DNA from: Nitrospira sp.
GTDB lineage: Bacteria > Nitrospirota > Nitrospiria > Nitrospirales > Nitrospiraceae
NCBI GenBank assembly: GCA_005116835.1
Contig: SWDM01000024.1
Coordinates: 62,001-126,000 of the forward strand
DNA length: 64,000 nucleotides
Reading direction: 5' to 3'
The notes beneath the pieces were generated by a model. It did not search any database. It saw only the letters and a program-made list of their open reading frames with translations, and was not told where the DNA came from. The position numbers were made by a program, and so were the translations under genes. Positions 1-7,652 of this stretch are shown one piece after another. Position 1 is the stretch's first letter; the number at the start of each line of letters is the position of its first letter.

Positions 1-128
1 TTTGTCTTGTATGTTTGGTTGAACCGGATAAATCAGTTGAACCAAATCAACCGGATAGACAAAATCAACAAGCTTCATCGGGTTCCAATGTATCGGGTCG
101 CAGGATCTGAATGAATAGACTCAAACGA

Positions 129-150
129 GGGGAGCCCATTCGAGGGGATA
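129..150. promoter_or_regulatory. Half-site of a recurring palindrome upstream of the first receiver gene
   Basis: The right half reads TTCGAGGGGATA, nearly identical to the right half of the palindrome at 2139-2160. The left half is degenerate. It lies upstream of the preferred start of the receiver gene at 234, which supports that start over an upstream ATG at 111. A regulatory role is inferred only from recurrence. Confidence 0.3.
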
Positions 151-233
151 GTCCAGGGGGAGATGGAGGTGTACAGTGTCGCATGAATATGGGCATGAGC
201 GATCATCTCGTTACTAATGCTACGAGGGCAAGC

Positions 234-623
234 ATGTCACTCGGCAAAGTGTTCATCATTGATGACGAAGTGCATGTCAGAAAAACAGTTGGTCTTGCGC
301 TGAAACAAGGCGGCTATGAAGTTCTTGAAGCGGCTGACGGTGAAGAAGCCATCGCCACGATCCAATCCTCATCCGCTAGTTTCTCGGTTCAGGCGATCAT
401 CTGTGACCTTGCAATGCCAAAGGTGAACGGACATGACCTCATCGCATTTGTCCGGGTCAAGCTCCCGTCAGTGCCCATCATCGTGCTGACCGGATATCCC
501 GATGTCCAGGGTGCTGCGTCTCTGTTCAATCAAGGCGTCGTGGATTATCTCATAAAGCCGCCTCAGGTACAGACGCTGTTGGATGCAGTCAAGCGGGCGA
601 TCAAGGAACAGGCTGTGTTCTAA
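234..623 (+). CDS. Stand-alone response regulator receiver protein
   Basis: This is a single CheY-like receiver domain of 129 residues with no output domain, so it should act by protein contact in phosphorelay signalling. The acidic pair (IIDDE), the phospho-acceptor Asp in CDLAMPK, the Thr of VLTG and the Lys of LIKPP are all present. I chose the ATG at 234 because GAGGG lies 6 bases upstream and the receiver fold begins at once; the longer frame from 111 adds a low-complexity leader. The gene faces a GAF histidine kinase gene (692-2020, minus), and the pair is repeated at 2420-4264, so kinase and receiver probably work together. Confidence 0.85.
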   Translation: MSLGKVFIIDDEVHVRKTVGLALKQGGYEVLEAADGEEAIATIQSSSASFSVQAIICDLAMPKVNGHDLIAFVRVKLPSVPIIVLTGYPDVQGAASLFNQGVVDYLIKPPQVQTLLDAVKRAIKEQAVF

Positions 624-668
624 GCGGGCTGGACGAGCAAAGGGGTTCTGAGTTGTCCGTAACTAACT

Positions 669-689
669 CAGCACTCAGCACTCAGCACT
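669..689. repeat. Heptamer repeat (CAGCACT)x3
   Basis: Three perfect tandem copies of CAGCACT lie between two convergent genes. Related heptamer arrays occur at 2236, 2821, 5607 and 5681, always between genes. Confidence 0.7.
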
Positions 690-691
690 TT

Positions 692-2020
692 CTAGGAGTG
701 ATCCGACTCTCCTGCTGATCGGGGAAGCCGGATGTGGATCTTCGTTCCAGCCCCCAGTTCACTCTCAACCCAGATCGCCCCCCCATGAGCTTCGACCACG
801 TCCTTCACGATTTTCGTACCGAGTCCTGTTCCTCCTGGCTTGGTGCTGATGGAGCGTTTGGTGAAGAGCCGATCCCTGACTTCCGGTGGCATCCCGCCAC
901 CCGTATCGATGACCGACACCACGATTGCCTCTTCAGATGTGGGGGGGTGCCCATACACGGTGATGGAGCCGCCTGGGGGCACTTCGGGGATCGCGTTGTT
1001 GATCAAATTAAAGAAGGCGGTATAGAGGCGTCGCTGGTCCGCCACGATCAGCGGGAGTAACTCTAGGTTCTCGGTCAGTAGTCTGACATGTTTTTCCTGG
1101 GCAAGAATCCCCAGAGACCGAAACACATTGCTGACGATCCAGCCCACCTCGCATGGGGAAAAATCGAGCGGGGTGCTGAGATCTTTGACTGCACCGGCAA
1201 TTTCCGCGACGCGATCATGAATCCGGTTCGCGTCGTCCTTCAACATCGCAATCACTTCATCGCAGAGTTCGCGACTCGCCGTCGCCCGTTTGAGTTCACT
1301 CTTGGGCAAATAATTCTGCAGCTCGTTGATTTCGGTCTGTAAAATTTCCGTGCCGCAGACGATCGGCATGAGGAGATTCTTGATGTCGTGGGCAATGTCG
1401 CCCATTAATGTCGCCACCTCGGCAAGCTTGGCATCCTCCACCAAGCGTGTATGCTCAATGGCTGCAGCAGCGAGTGCAGAGATAATGGTGAGTATTGCCA
1501 GGTCGTCTTGGCCAAGGAATCCTCCCCCTCGTTTGTTCATGACCTGAATGACACCGATGGGGTCGCCCTCCCAACGCTTGAGAGGAATTGTGATCATGTC
1601 ATGGGTCACGGCGCCGGTCGCTTCATCGACTTTCTTAAAGTGGCGGTGATCGGCCTGTGCGTCAGGAACGACTTCCGGTATTCCCGTCTTAAAGACCGTT
1701 CCGGCGATGCCCTCGTGCCAGGGTACTGCTGTGCCAGGCGGCACGGGTTTTTCACCGATGGAGTGATAAAAGACGAGGGTATGATGGTCTGTGTCTGCCA
1801 ACAGCACGGAGCCATTTTCCGCATTCACGACATCCAATGCGATGTGAAGCGATTGTTCCAACAGGTCTTGGAGCTTGATCTGTTGAGAGAACACCTCCGA
1901 CATCCGCCGGGCAGCAGTGATTTCTAATTCCCGTCTCGCTAGAAGCCTGGTCAGCGCTTCATGTGATTCAGGATTAGGCATTTGATGGGCTGTAGTGTCA
2001 GAGAGTTGTGGATTCGGCAT
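692..2020 (-). CDS. GAF-domain sensor histidine kinase
   Basis: The protein has 442 residues. A GAF domain (about 50-190) is followed by a dimerisation region with an H-box written GDIAHDIKNLL (about 208-218) and a HATPase domain with N-box NLINNAIPEV, G1 DTGGGMP and G2 GGTGLGTKIV. No membrane segment is visible, so it is a cytoplasmic sensor, probably of a small ligand or redox state. It converges on the receiver gene at 234-623. A paralogue of nearly the same length lies at 2939-4264. A second Met about 14 residues in could also be the start. The family is clear; ligand and output are unknown. Confidence 0.88.
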   Translation of the reverse strand: MPNPQLSDTTAHQMPNPESHEALTRLLARRELEITAARRMSEVFSQQIKLQDLLEQSLHIALDVVNAENGSVLLADTDHHTLVFYHSIGEKPVPPGTAVPWHEGIAGTVFKTGIPEVVPDAQADHRHFKKVDEATGAVTHDMITIPLKRWEGDPIGVIQVMNKRGGGFLGQDDLAILTIISALAAAAIEHTRLVEDAKLAEVATLMGDIAHDIKNLLMPIVCGTEILQTEINELQNYLPKSELKRATASRELCDEVIAMLKDDANRIHDRVAEIAGAVKDLSTPLDFSPCEVGWIVSNVFRSLGILAQEKHVRLLTENLELLPLIVADQRRLYTAFFNLINNAIPEVPPGGSITVYGHPPTSEEAIVVSVIDTGGGMPPEVRDRLFTKRSISTKPGGTGLGTKIVKDVVEAHGGAIWVESELGAGTKIHIRLPRSAGESDHS

Positions 2021-2138
2021 CTCTGATCTCCAGGATGAGTGCAGATACCAGTCAACAGCTATATAGGAATGGTTGAGTCATACTGAAAAGTCAAGATACG
2101 GATGGGACAGTATCACCAAGTAAGCCCTCCAAACTAGG

Positions 2139-2160
2139 TATCCCCTCATTTGAGGGGATA
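2139..2160. promoter_or_regulatory. Perfect inverted repeat between divergent kinase and receiver genes
   Basis: The arms TATCCCCTCA and TGAGGGGATA flank a TT centre, giving 10 matched base pairs. It lies in the 400-bp gap between the minus-strand kinase gene and the plus-strand receiver gene. An imperfect copy is at 5725-5746 and a half-site at 129-150. The form suits a dimeric DNA-binding regulator; this is inference. Confidence 0.45.
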
Positions 2161-2235
2161 GGCATTTAACTGCATTCCGTATAACTGATAGCCTAGCCTG
2201 CACGGAACTAGTTGGAAATGTGAGACGGGCGAAGT

Positions 2236-2256
2236 AGTTCTGAGTTCTAAGTTCTG
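2236..2256. repeat. Heptamer repeat (AGTTCTR)x3
   Basis: Copies AGTTCTG, AGTTCTA and AGTTCTG are the reverse complement of the CAGAACT heptamer found at 5607 and 5681. Confidence 0.6.
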
Positions 2257-2419
2257 AGCTGAGTGAGAGTCGGATTAGAAAGGTGAGATGGGGAAGAGAT
2301 CCGAAGTTCGAGGTTTTCGAAACTCAAAATTCAGAACTCTGCATTCAGAGATTTCTGTCCCCGCCCGTCGCGCTTGCTAGAGGAGTAAGGGCCTAACCTG
2401 GAAAAGGAGGATCGACGTT

Positions 2420-2800
2420 ATGGGTAAAGGAAGAGTGTTGGTCGTGGATGATGAGGCGGACGTGAGGAAATCCGTGCGCCTCATCTTAACGAAGGCGGGG
2501 TACGATGTGGACGAAGCCGACGATCCAGAGTCGGGAGTCACCCTCGTGAAGTCGGGAGCGAATAAGACGGCGCTCAGTGCGATTATCAGCGATCTGAATA
2601 TGCCGAAAATAAATGAAGTAATAGTGGTTCCCTATTTGCGCTCCCAGTTCCCGACATGCCCGATCATCGTGGTGAGCGGATCGAAAATGATGGAGAGATC
2701 CGCCAAACTGTTTAAAGAGGCCAACGTCGAATTCCTCGCAAAACCGGTCAATCAAGAGCAGCTCTTGGGCGCCATGAAGAGGGCCGTCAAGGAGGCCTGA
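2420..2800 (+). CDS. Stand-alone response regulator receiver protein
   Basis: A CheY-like receiver of 126 residues with no output domain. Acidic pocket VVDDE, phospho-acceptor Asp in SDLNMPK and Lys in LAKPV are present; the usual Thr position is Ser (VVSGS), which is tolerated in the family. The start has a strong AAAGGAGG site 8 bases upstream. It faces the kinase gene at 2939-4264 tail to tail, repeating the arrangement at 234-2020. The first receiver is clearly related, which suggests duplication of the whole module. Confidence 0.88.
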   Translation: MGKGRVLVVDDEADVRKSVRLILTKAGYDVDEADDPESGVTLVKSGANKTALSAIISDLNMPKINEVIVVPYLRSQFPTCPIIVVSGSKMMERSAKLFKEANVEFLAKPVNQEQLLGAMKRAVKEA

Positions 2801-2820
2801 TCCGGAGAGAATGTCAGACT

Positions 2821-2841
2821 GAAGGCTGAAGGCTGAAGGCT
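2821..2841. repeat. Heptamer repeat (GAAGGCT)x3
   Basis: Three perfect tandem copies lie just after the receiver gene stop, in the gap between convergent genes. The unit length of seven matches the other intergenic repeats, but the sequence differs. Confidence 0.65.
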
Positions 2842-2938
2842 GAAGTGTTCGGACCTCTGAACCCGGTCTTCAGCCCTCGGGTTACGCTCGTCACACTTTT
2901 CTCGCGCTTCACGCTTCACGAAAGACGCTTCACGTGAA

Positions 2939-4264
2939 TTAGTTATGCTTCGCCATGGGGTCGAGGGGAAAGCGGAGATGGAACGTTGTTCCAGCCCCAG
3001 GCTCGCTCTCAACCCAGATCTTCCCTTTGTGCGCATCCACTACGTCCTTCACGATCTTTGTCCCCAGCCCAGTACCGCCTTTCTTGGTGCTGATCGCCTT
3101 CGCTGAGAAGAGGCGATCTCGAACTTCGGGAGGTATTCCGCGTCCTGTGTCGATCACAGCGAGCGCAATACTTCCCGTCTCCTGATCGAGATGCCCCCGC
3201 ACCGTGATCGAGCCTCCAGGTGGCGTTTCTGGAATGGCATTGTTGATGAGGTTGTAAAACGCGTTGTAGAGCCTCCGCTCGTCTGCGTGGAATTCCGGTA
3301 GCGAATCGAGGCCGTCAGCTCGCAAGGTAATCTGCCTTCCCCTAGCGAGGCCCTGCAGGGTGTGAAACACATCGAGGATAATCTGCCCGACCGAACAGGG
3401 CGCAAAGTTGGGAGGCGCACTCAACCCCTTGACGCAGTCGGCCATTTCTTGGACACGATCATGCAGGCGCCTGATGCCATTCTGAGCTATTTCGACTGAC
3501 TCATCGCAGATCTTCTTGTTGATCTCATTGTGAGACAGCTCTTCTTTGTTCATTTCACCGAACAGGTCATTCGCGACATCGCGCAATAATTCGACTCCAG
3601 TCTGCACCGGCGTCAGCAGATTCTTCATGTCGTGACCGATGTCGCCGAGCAGCGTGACCACTTCAGCCTTCTTGGAATCCTCGAATTGCTGGGCCTGCTG
3701 AATCGCCAGCGCGGCGAACGCGGAGATGATCGTGAGCAGTCCCAGGTCATGGTTCGTGAAGGGCCCCTCCCGCTTGTTCAGCACGTTCAAGACGCCGATC
3801 GGCTCGCCTCGCCAGCGCCGGAGCGGTACCGTGATCATGTCGTGGGTGACGAAGCCGGTGGCCTGGTCTATCTGGTGAAGATGGCTGGCGTCGTGGTCGA
3901 CCTGGTTCGTAATCTTGGCCTCCCCTGATTGGAAGACGGAGCCTGAAATACCCTTGTCCCAGGGAATGGCCGTACCGCGAGGAACCGGCTTCTTGCCGAT
4001 CGAATATTGAAAGATCAGCTCTTCCTTTTCTGAGTCTGCGAGCAGGATCGACCCGGCTTCGGCTCCCACCTCTTCGAGTGCGATGCGGAGGGTAGTCTCC
4101 ACCAGTTCATCGAGGTCGATCGACTGAAACAGGGCTTGGCTGATCCGCTCAACCGCTTCGAGCTCTGTTTTGTAGTGGAGCAGCGTTGAAACCTCAGCCT
4201 TGCTCAATCGTGCGAAGTCGGTCTCTGGCTGGTGCTTCGCGTCAGGGGAGGGTGGTTGGGTCAT
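2939..4264 (-). CDS. GAF-domain sensor histidine kinase (paralogue of 692-2020)
   Basis: The protein has 441 residues and the same architecture as its neighbour: a GAF domain near 50-190, an H-box written GDIGHDMKNLL, an N-box NLINNAIPET, G1 DTGRGIP and G2 GGTGLGTKIV. It has no membrane helices. It converges on the receiver gene 2420-2800. The strong similarity of the two kinases through GAF and catalytic domains points to a tandem duplication of a receiver/kinase module. The paralogues may sense different ligands, because most differences lie in the N-terminal 50 residues and the dimerisation region. Confidence 0.88.
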   Translation of the reverse strand: MTQPPSPDAKHQPETDFARLSKAEVSTLLHYKTELEAVERISQALFQSIDLDELVETTLRIALEEVGAEAGSILLADSEKEELIFQYSIGKKPVPRGTAIPWDKGISGSVFQSGEAKITNQVDHDASHLHQIDQATGFVTHDMITVPLRRWRGEPIGVLNVLNKREGPFTNHDLGLLTIISAFAALAIQQAQQFEDSKKAEVVTLLGDIGHDMKNLLTPVQTGVELLRDVANDLFGEMNKEELSHNEINKKICDESVEIAQNGIRRLHDRVQEMADCVKGLSAPPNFAPCSVGQIILDVFHTLQGLARGRQITLRADGLDSLPEFHADERRLYNAFYNLINNAIPETPPGGSITVRGHLDQETGSIALAVIDTGRGIPPEVRDRLFSAKAISTKKGGTGLGTKIVKDVVDAHKGKIWVESEPGAGTTFHLRFPLDPMAKHN

Positions 4265-4291
4265 TAGCGATGTCCTTGAGGGAGAAGGTCG

Positions 4292-4714
4292 TTACCCTCG
4301 GTGTCCTTTTAGATATTCTGCCGGTGGCATGATGGCGACTCCTTGGATGGTTTGCCCATAGAAGCGACCGAACGCCTTGAAGTCTCCACTCAGCAAATGG
4401 GTCGCACGCACCGTGATGGCTGCCCACAGAATTGGGCGATCGTTTTCTGGAAGCTTAGCCAGGTCGGGACTCTCTCCCTGTGGCGGCAACACCGATACCA
4501 CTTCGACCGATTTACACAAACGTTCCAATTCCGCCCGCTGCTGTCCAGAAGCAAGATTCCGCTTTGCCTCCTCCAGGGCATAAGCCGACGTCACCAGCAT
4601 CACTTTCGGCAGTGTGAACAGTTTTCGAAGAGGCGTATCCATGCGGTAGGCAGCAGAAAACAGGACGTTAGCGTCAAGAAAGACCTGGTCCACTGGCAAG
4701 CCCGCATTATTCAT
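4292..4714 (-). CDS. PIN-domain protein, likely toxin of a toxin-antitoxin pair
   Basis: A PIN-domain nuclease of about 140 residues. The first acidic residue lies in VFLDANVLFSA, and later acidic residues lie in PENDRPILWAA and LSGDFKAF, the expected layout of PIN metal ligands. I place the start at MNNAG (4714); the longer open frame to 4876 runs through a palindromic repeat and reads as low-complexity Arg-rich sequence. An AbrB-type antitoxin gene lies upstream on the same strand (4889-5185), so this is probably a VapC-like toxin with a MazE/AbrB-fold partner. The roughly 175-bp gap between the two is larger than usual and holds a hairpin repeat. Confidence 0.72.
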   Translation of the reverse strand: MNNAGLPVDQVFLDANVLFSAAYRMDTPLRKLFTLPKVMLVTSAYALEEAKRNLASGQQRAELERLCKSVEVVSVLPPQGESPDLAKLPENDRPILWAAITVRATHLLSGDFKAFGRFYGQTIQGVAIMPPAEYLKGHRG

Positions 4715-4771
4715 AACGGTTCGTCGCGAAATCGCTGAGCCGCGTCGCGAGACCGGCGCGCGGAGCCGGGA

Positions 4772-4808
4772 GGACCCGATGCGTACTCGTGCAGTACGGT
4801 GAGGGTCC
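4772..4808. repeat. Nested palindrome (REP-like) between antitoxin and toxin
   Basis: GGACCC pairs with GGGTCC at the outside and GTACT pairs with AGTAC inside, forming a two-step hairpin. It sits in the gap between the AbrB antitoxin and PIN genes. It may be a repetitive extragenic palindrome or an RNA structure that sets the toxin to antitoxin ratio. Confidence 0.45.
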
Positions 4809-4888
4809 GAGGGGCGAGCCCGCCGGCCGAAGGCTCGTCGTAGCAGCGGATCGGCGATTGCAGCAGAAGCGTTCATGAATGATGCGGG

Positions 4889-5185
4889 CTAAGAGCGGAC
4901 CGGCTTGTAATGAGGGATCTTTCTGGGGTCGAGGCCCATCTTACGCACTTCCTCTTTCGCCTGCGCATAGTCCTTGGCGCCGACCGCATTCGACAACAGG
5001 AACTCAGCCTGCCGTTCCGGGGCATACATCTCAAGGGGGAATGCTGCAGCCGGCCGAATGAGGACTCCGTCCGCTCGTCCCTCAGCAATCACAAGTGAAC
5101 CCTCCTTGATGCCGAAGCGCCGCCGCAGAGATGCCGGAATAACCACGGCCCCCCGTTTGCCTACCTTGCTCATTTCTGTGGGCAT
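4889..5185 (-). CDS. AbrB/MazE-type antitoxin
   Basis: This 98-residue protein begins with a swapped-hairpin AbrB/SpoVT DNA-binding domain: KVGKRGAVVIPASLRRRFGI followed by EGS and VIAEG, about residues 6-50. The C-terminal half is a likely toxin-binding tail. It lies directly upstream of the PIN-domain gene on the same strand, as expected for an autoregulated toxin-antitoxin operon. A palindrome sits 25 bases upstream of its start. The start at MPTEM fits because the domain begins within ten residues. Confidence 0.8.
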   Translation of the reverse strand: MPTEMSKVGKRGAVVIPASLRRRFGIKEGSLVIAEGRADGVLIRPAAAFPLEMYAPERQAEFLLSNAVGAKDYAQAKEEVRKMGLDPRKIPHYKPVRS

Positions 5186-5209
5186 AGAACCTCCCAGCCA
5201 ATGCCTGGC

Positions 5210-5226
5210 TATCAGACTGTCTGATA
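5210..5226. promoter_or_regulatory. Likely operator of the AbrB/PIN operon
   Basis: TATCAGAC, one central T, then GTCTGATA is a perfect 8-bp inverted repeat, followed by another GTCAGACA half-site. It lies just upstream of the antitoxin start, where toxin-antitoxin autorepressors bind. Function is inferred from position. Confidence 0.55.
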
Positions 5227-5606
5227 GTCAGACAATCTTAATCTAGCCCCCTCAAGAACGAAAATCAAGCGCACATGCCCTCGGATAATCCGTTTTTAGC
5301 GAAGCCGCACGATCGTCGAGTTGCCTGGCAAGGCTCGTGATGTAGTGCGTTGTCATTTTGAGGAAGGGAAGGCCCCGAAAATCGCCCGGCTTCACCATTA
5401 GCCATCTTCGCCTCACGACGTACGAGCACGGAGAACATCATCTGACCCACTACATTCGCCACTTCGTATTGGCACTCTTTCGGCGATCTTGGCTGACGTG
5501 AGTACGCACTTCAAACTTAGCCGAGAACAGCTGATCGAAAATCTATTTGGCTAATGGCCCTGTCCAGCTTGTCGTGCCTTTCCCGCCATCCTGGCCTATT
5601 CTAACT

Positions 5607-5627
5607 CAGAACTCAAAACTTAGAACT
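5607..5627. repeat. Heptamer repeat, CAGAACT family x3
   Basis: CAGAACT, CAAAACT and TAGAACT follow one another in register. A second array of the same unit lies 60 bases further on. Confidence 0.55.
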
Positions 5628-5680
5628 TCCCCCATGTCCGCTTTCCCAGCCCGTCCCGCCGTTCTTATTGGCCCCTAACT

Positions 5681-5701
5681 CAGAACCCAGAACTCAGAAC
5701 T
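5681..5701. repeat. Heptamer repeat, CAGAACT family x3
   Basis: CAGAACC and two CAGAACT units follow in register. This is the reverse complement of the array at 2236-2256. Confidence 0.6.
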
Positions 5702-5724
5702 TCCTCGCTCCTCCCCAAGGAGCC

Positions 5725-5746
5725 TATCCCCTCATTTGAGGGGGAC
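5725..5746. promoter_or_regulatory. Second copy of the CCCCTCA/TGAGGGG palindrome
   Basis: It matches the site at 2139-2160 except at the last positions of the right arm, leaving CCCCTCA and TGAGGGG as the paired core. It lies about 115 bases upstream of the lipoprotein start at 5859 and may control it. Confidence 0.4.
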
Positions 5747-5858
5747 TCATCTGTGGGGATTGTTATGGAAATCGGGCAGGGGGTATAAACCGCGCAACGC
5801 ATAAGAAGGTGCATCGTTGACATGTCCATTTACTTCGTCACCTAAAAGGCCTGAAGGC

Positions 5859-6362
5859 ATGAGCCTATCAAGATCGTCCCTGCATCCAGTCTGTCTTTGT
5901 CTGACGCTGCCCATGAGCCTGTTGCTCCTCGCGGGACTGGCTGGCTGTGGACCGGCTTCGTCTGAAAACGCACCGCCATCACGAATCGATCCCCTCGCCT
6001 CGGCCGCGAGTTCAGCGACGGTGAGCCCTGCTCCCCTTGCTTCGGAAAATAGGACAGGTCCCGTGCCCGCAAGGGGGACAGCCCTAATAGGGGATAGTTC
6101 CAAGACAGCACCGGCCCCATCTGCAAAGTCGGCAGACCCAATGGATACCCTCGTTGTGCCAGCATGGATTGCGAAAGATCTGAATTCGCCGGATGCCGGC
6201 ACCAGGCTCCAGGCTCTGGAAACCTGGGTGATGTTTGCGCCTGCTGGATCGATCGATCCCTTGATCCAGGCATACGCGAGTAATGATGACGATCGGGTCC
6301 GGGCGCGTGCCATGGAATTGATCGAGCAGGACTGGGCCCACGCCGCTGGAGCAGGGCAATAA
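5859..6362 (+). CDS. Predicted lipoprotein with a short HEAT-like C-terminus
   Basis: The protein has 167 residues from the ATG at 5859 (AAGG just upstream). A signal peptide ends in a lipobox (LAGLAGC), so it should be lipid-anchored. A Pro/Ala/Ser-rich linker follows, then about 60 residues resembling one or two HEAT-type helical repeats (LNSPDAGTRLQALE and DDDRVRARAMELIEQ). I do not recognise a specific family. A palindrome shared with the two-component region lies upstream. A scaffold or protein-binding role is inferred only from the helical repeats. Confidence 0.7.
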   Translation: MSLSRSSLHPVCLCLTLPMSLLLLAGLAGCGPASSENAPPSRIDPLASAASSATVSPAPLASENRTGPVPARGTALIGDSSKTAPAPSAKSADPMDTLVVPAWIAKDLNSPDAGTRLQALETWVMFAPAGSIDPLIQAYASNDDDRVRARAMELIEQDWAHAAGAGQ

Positions 6363-6439
6363 GGTTGGGAAGGGAGTGGGTATAGAAGATTCGTGCTGTT
6401 GGGAACAATTAATTCTCATCATCCTCTGAGGGAGGTCTC

Positions 6440-6744
6440 TATGCGGTATCTACGAAAGTATCTACAGCAGGTTGGGCTTGTATCTACTCTGCTTCCTACG
6501 TCGCCATACGGACGCCAAACTGACGGACGCCGCTGCTTCACTAGGCGTCAGGCTCCCGACATTGAGTGAGGTGGTGAAAGACCTGGTGCGGAAGCGTTGG
6601 GTCACCAAGCGTCGGTCGGTCGAGGATCGCCGCGCCGTGTGCTTGTCGCTCAGCCGGCTGGGTGAGGCGCTCGCACGGCGTATCAAGGACCGCGTTCGAG
6701 ACGTGAGGAGCGATCTCAGACCAAGGAAGGAGGCATCATTATGA
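6440..6744 (+). pseudogene. Truncated or frameshifted MarR-type regulator
   Basis: From about 6472 the frame encodes a winged-helix segment typical of MarR regulators: LTDAAASLGVRLPTLSEVV (recognition helix) followed by the wing RRSVEDRRAVCLSLS. The only good start, ATG 6440 with GGAGG upstream, is in another frame and stops early. The usable frame would need a TTG start at 6472 and gives 90 residues against the usual 140-150, so the N-terminal dimerisation helices are missing. The end overlaps the next gene by 4 bases. It is either a frameshifted remnant or a reduced regulator. Confidence 0.55.
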
Positions 6745-7040
6745 CCTATCTACGTGTGTTCGTCGGAGCCTGCATTCTGCTTGCCGCCATCGGAGCGGTT
6801 GTTTCCGTCCCGCTTGGTTCGAGCCCTGTCTTCGCCGCCGCTGAGAAGTCAGAACTCCTCGACATCAACACGGCCACCACCGAGCAACTCAAGGCGCTTC
6901 CAGGAATTGGCGAAGCCTACACAGAGAAGATCATCAAGGGGCGACCGTACCAGCGGAAAGATGAGCTGGTCCAGAAGAAGATTCTTCCTCGATCGACCTA
7001 CGAGCAGATCAAGTACAAGATTGTGGCGAAGCAGAAGTAA
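6741..7040 (+). CDS. Exported ComEA-like helix-hairpin-helix protein
   Basis: The protein has 99 residues. An N-terminal signal peptide (about 1-33, ending FAAA) is followed by one ComEA-type helix-hairpin-helix unit: LLDINTATTEQLKALPGIG, then a second helix ending KGRPY. Such domains bind DNA without sequence specificity and belong to DNA uptake or periplasmic proteins. AAGGAGG precedes the ATG. It overlaps the end of the MarR-like remnant. Stand-alone versions of this size are common in environmental bacteria, and their role is not established. Confidence 0.82.
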   Translation: MTYLRVFVGACILLAAIGAVVSVPLGSSPVFAAAEKSELLDINTATTEQLKALPGIGEAYTEKIIKGRPYQRKDELVQKKILPRSTYEQIKYKIVAKQK

Positions 7041-7652
7041 GCCTGGGTTGGATTATTGATATGGGGCAGCGGATAGCGAAGGGGACGATGCACTAAATTG
7101 ACGCTTCAAACCCTGAAGATCCAATTTGGAGCTGTGGGATTGGAAGAATGGAGTTAGCGGACACGATACGTCTTTTCATGAATAGCGCGGAGGCCACCCT
7201 GCAGCGCAGTTGTTGGGCGCTCCGGTTGACCGGCATGTTATACGGCACTAGCTCGAATCTGTCTCTGATTGTCCGCTGTCGACCCGATCCCGACATTGGG
7301 CGGAGCCGGGAGCAGACATTGAAACCGGTGGAAGCTGCCGTGCGGATCGCGGTAAAGAGGCGCCGCAACATCCATCAGGAGGGTGTGAACGAGCCGCTGA
7401 CGTAGCCTGAACCGGCCACTCTATCAACGCATCACCTGGTTGCCATAACCGTCAACGCTCGCATGTGCGCACCGCGGGGCGTGCTCGTGCCTGCCGCGCG
7501 GAAGTACGGCGACAGGCGTGCGCAGCAGCCCGTTGCCACCGAAAATCGACGCTTGACCCCGCACCACCCACTCGACCACAATCAGGCTGGCGCGATTGAA
7601 ATAGCTGTTCGTCGCGCGCTTGAAGTCCGTCACATGGATGCGGGAGGTTGCG
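7041..7652. other. Intergenic stretch, no confident gene
   Basis: An 85-codon plus-strand frame at 7148-7405 is open but has a poor ribosome site and no recognisable domain. Nothing else is supported. Confidence 0.35.

Larger units (their letters stand above)
5240..5724. other. Intergenic stretch without a supported gene
   Basis: No convincing gene is seen. A 65-codon minus-strand frame at 5265-5462 has no ribosome binding site or recognisable domain. The right part holds two heptamer arrays. Confidence 0.4.

Noticed and set aside
1-63. Long hairpin at the window start (TTTGTCT with AGACAAA)
   Set aside because: Arms are short and far apart; no position relative to a gene supports a function.
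5265-5462. Small minus-strand gene of 65 codons
   Set aside because: No ribosome site, no domain, and low hydrophobic patterning.
669-5701. Intergenic heptamer arrays as a CRISPR
   Set aside because: Units are contiguous without spacers, only three copies each, and no cas genes are present.
7148-7405. Small plus-strand gene of 85 codons
   Set aside because: Poor ribosome site spacing and no recognisable product; left as intergenic.
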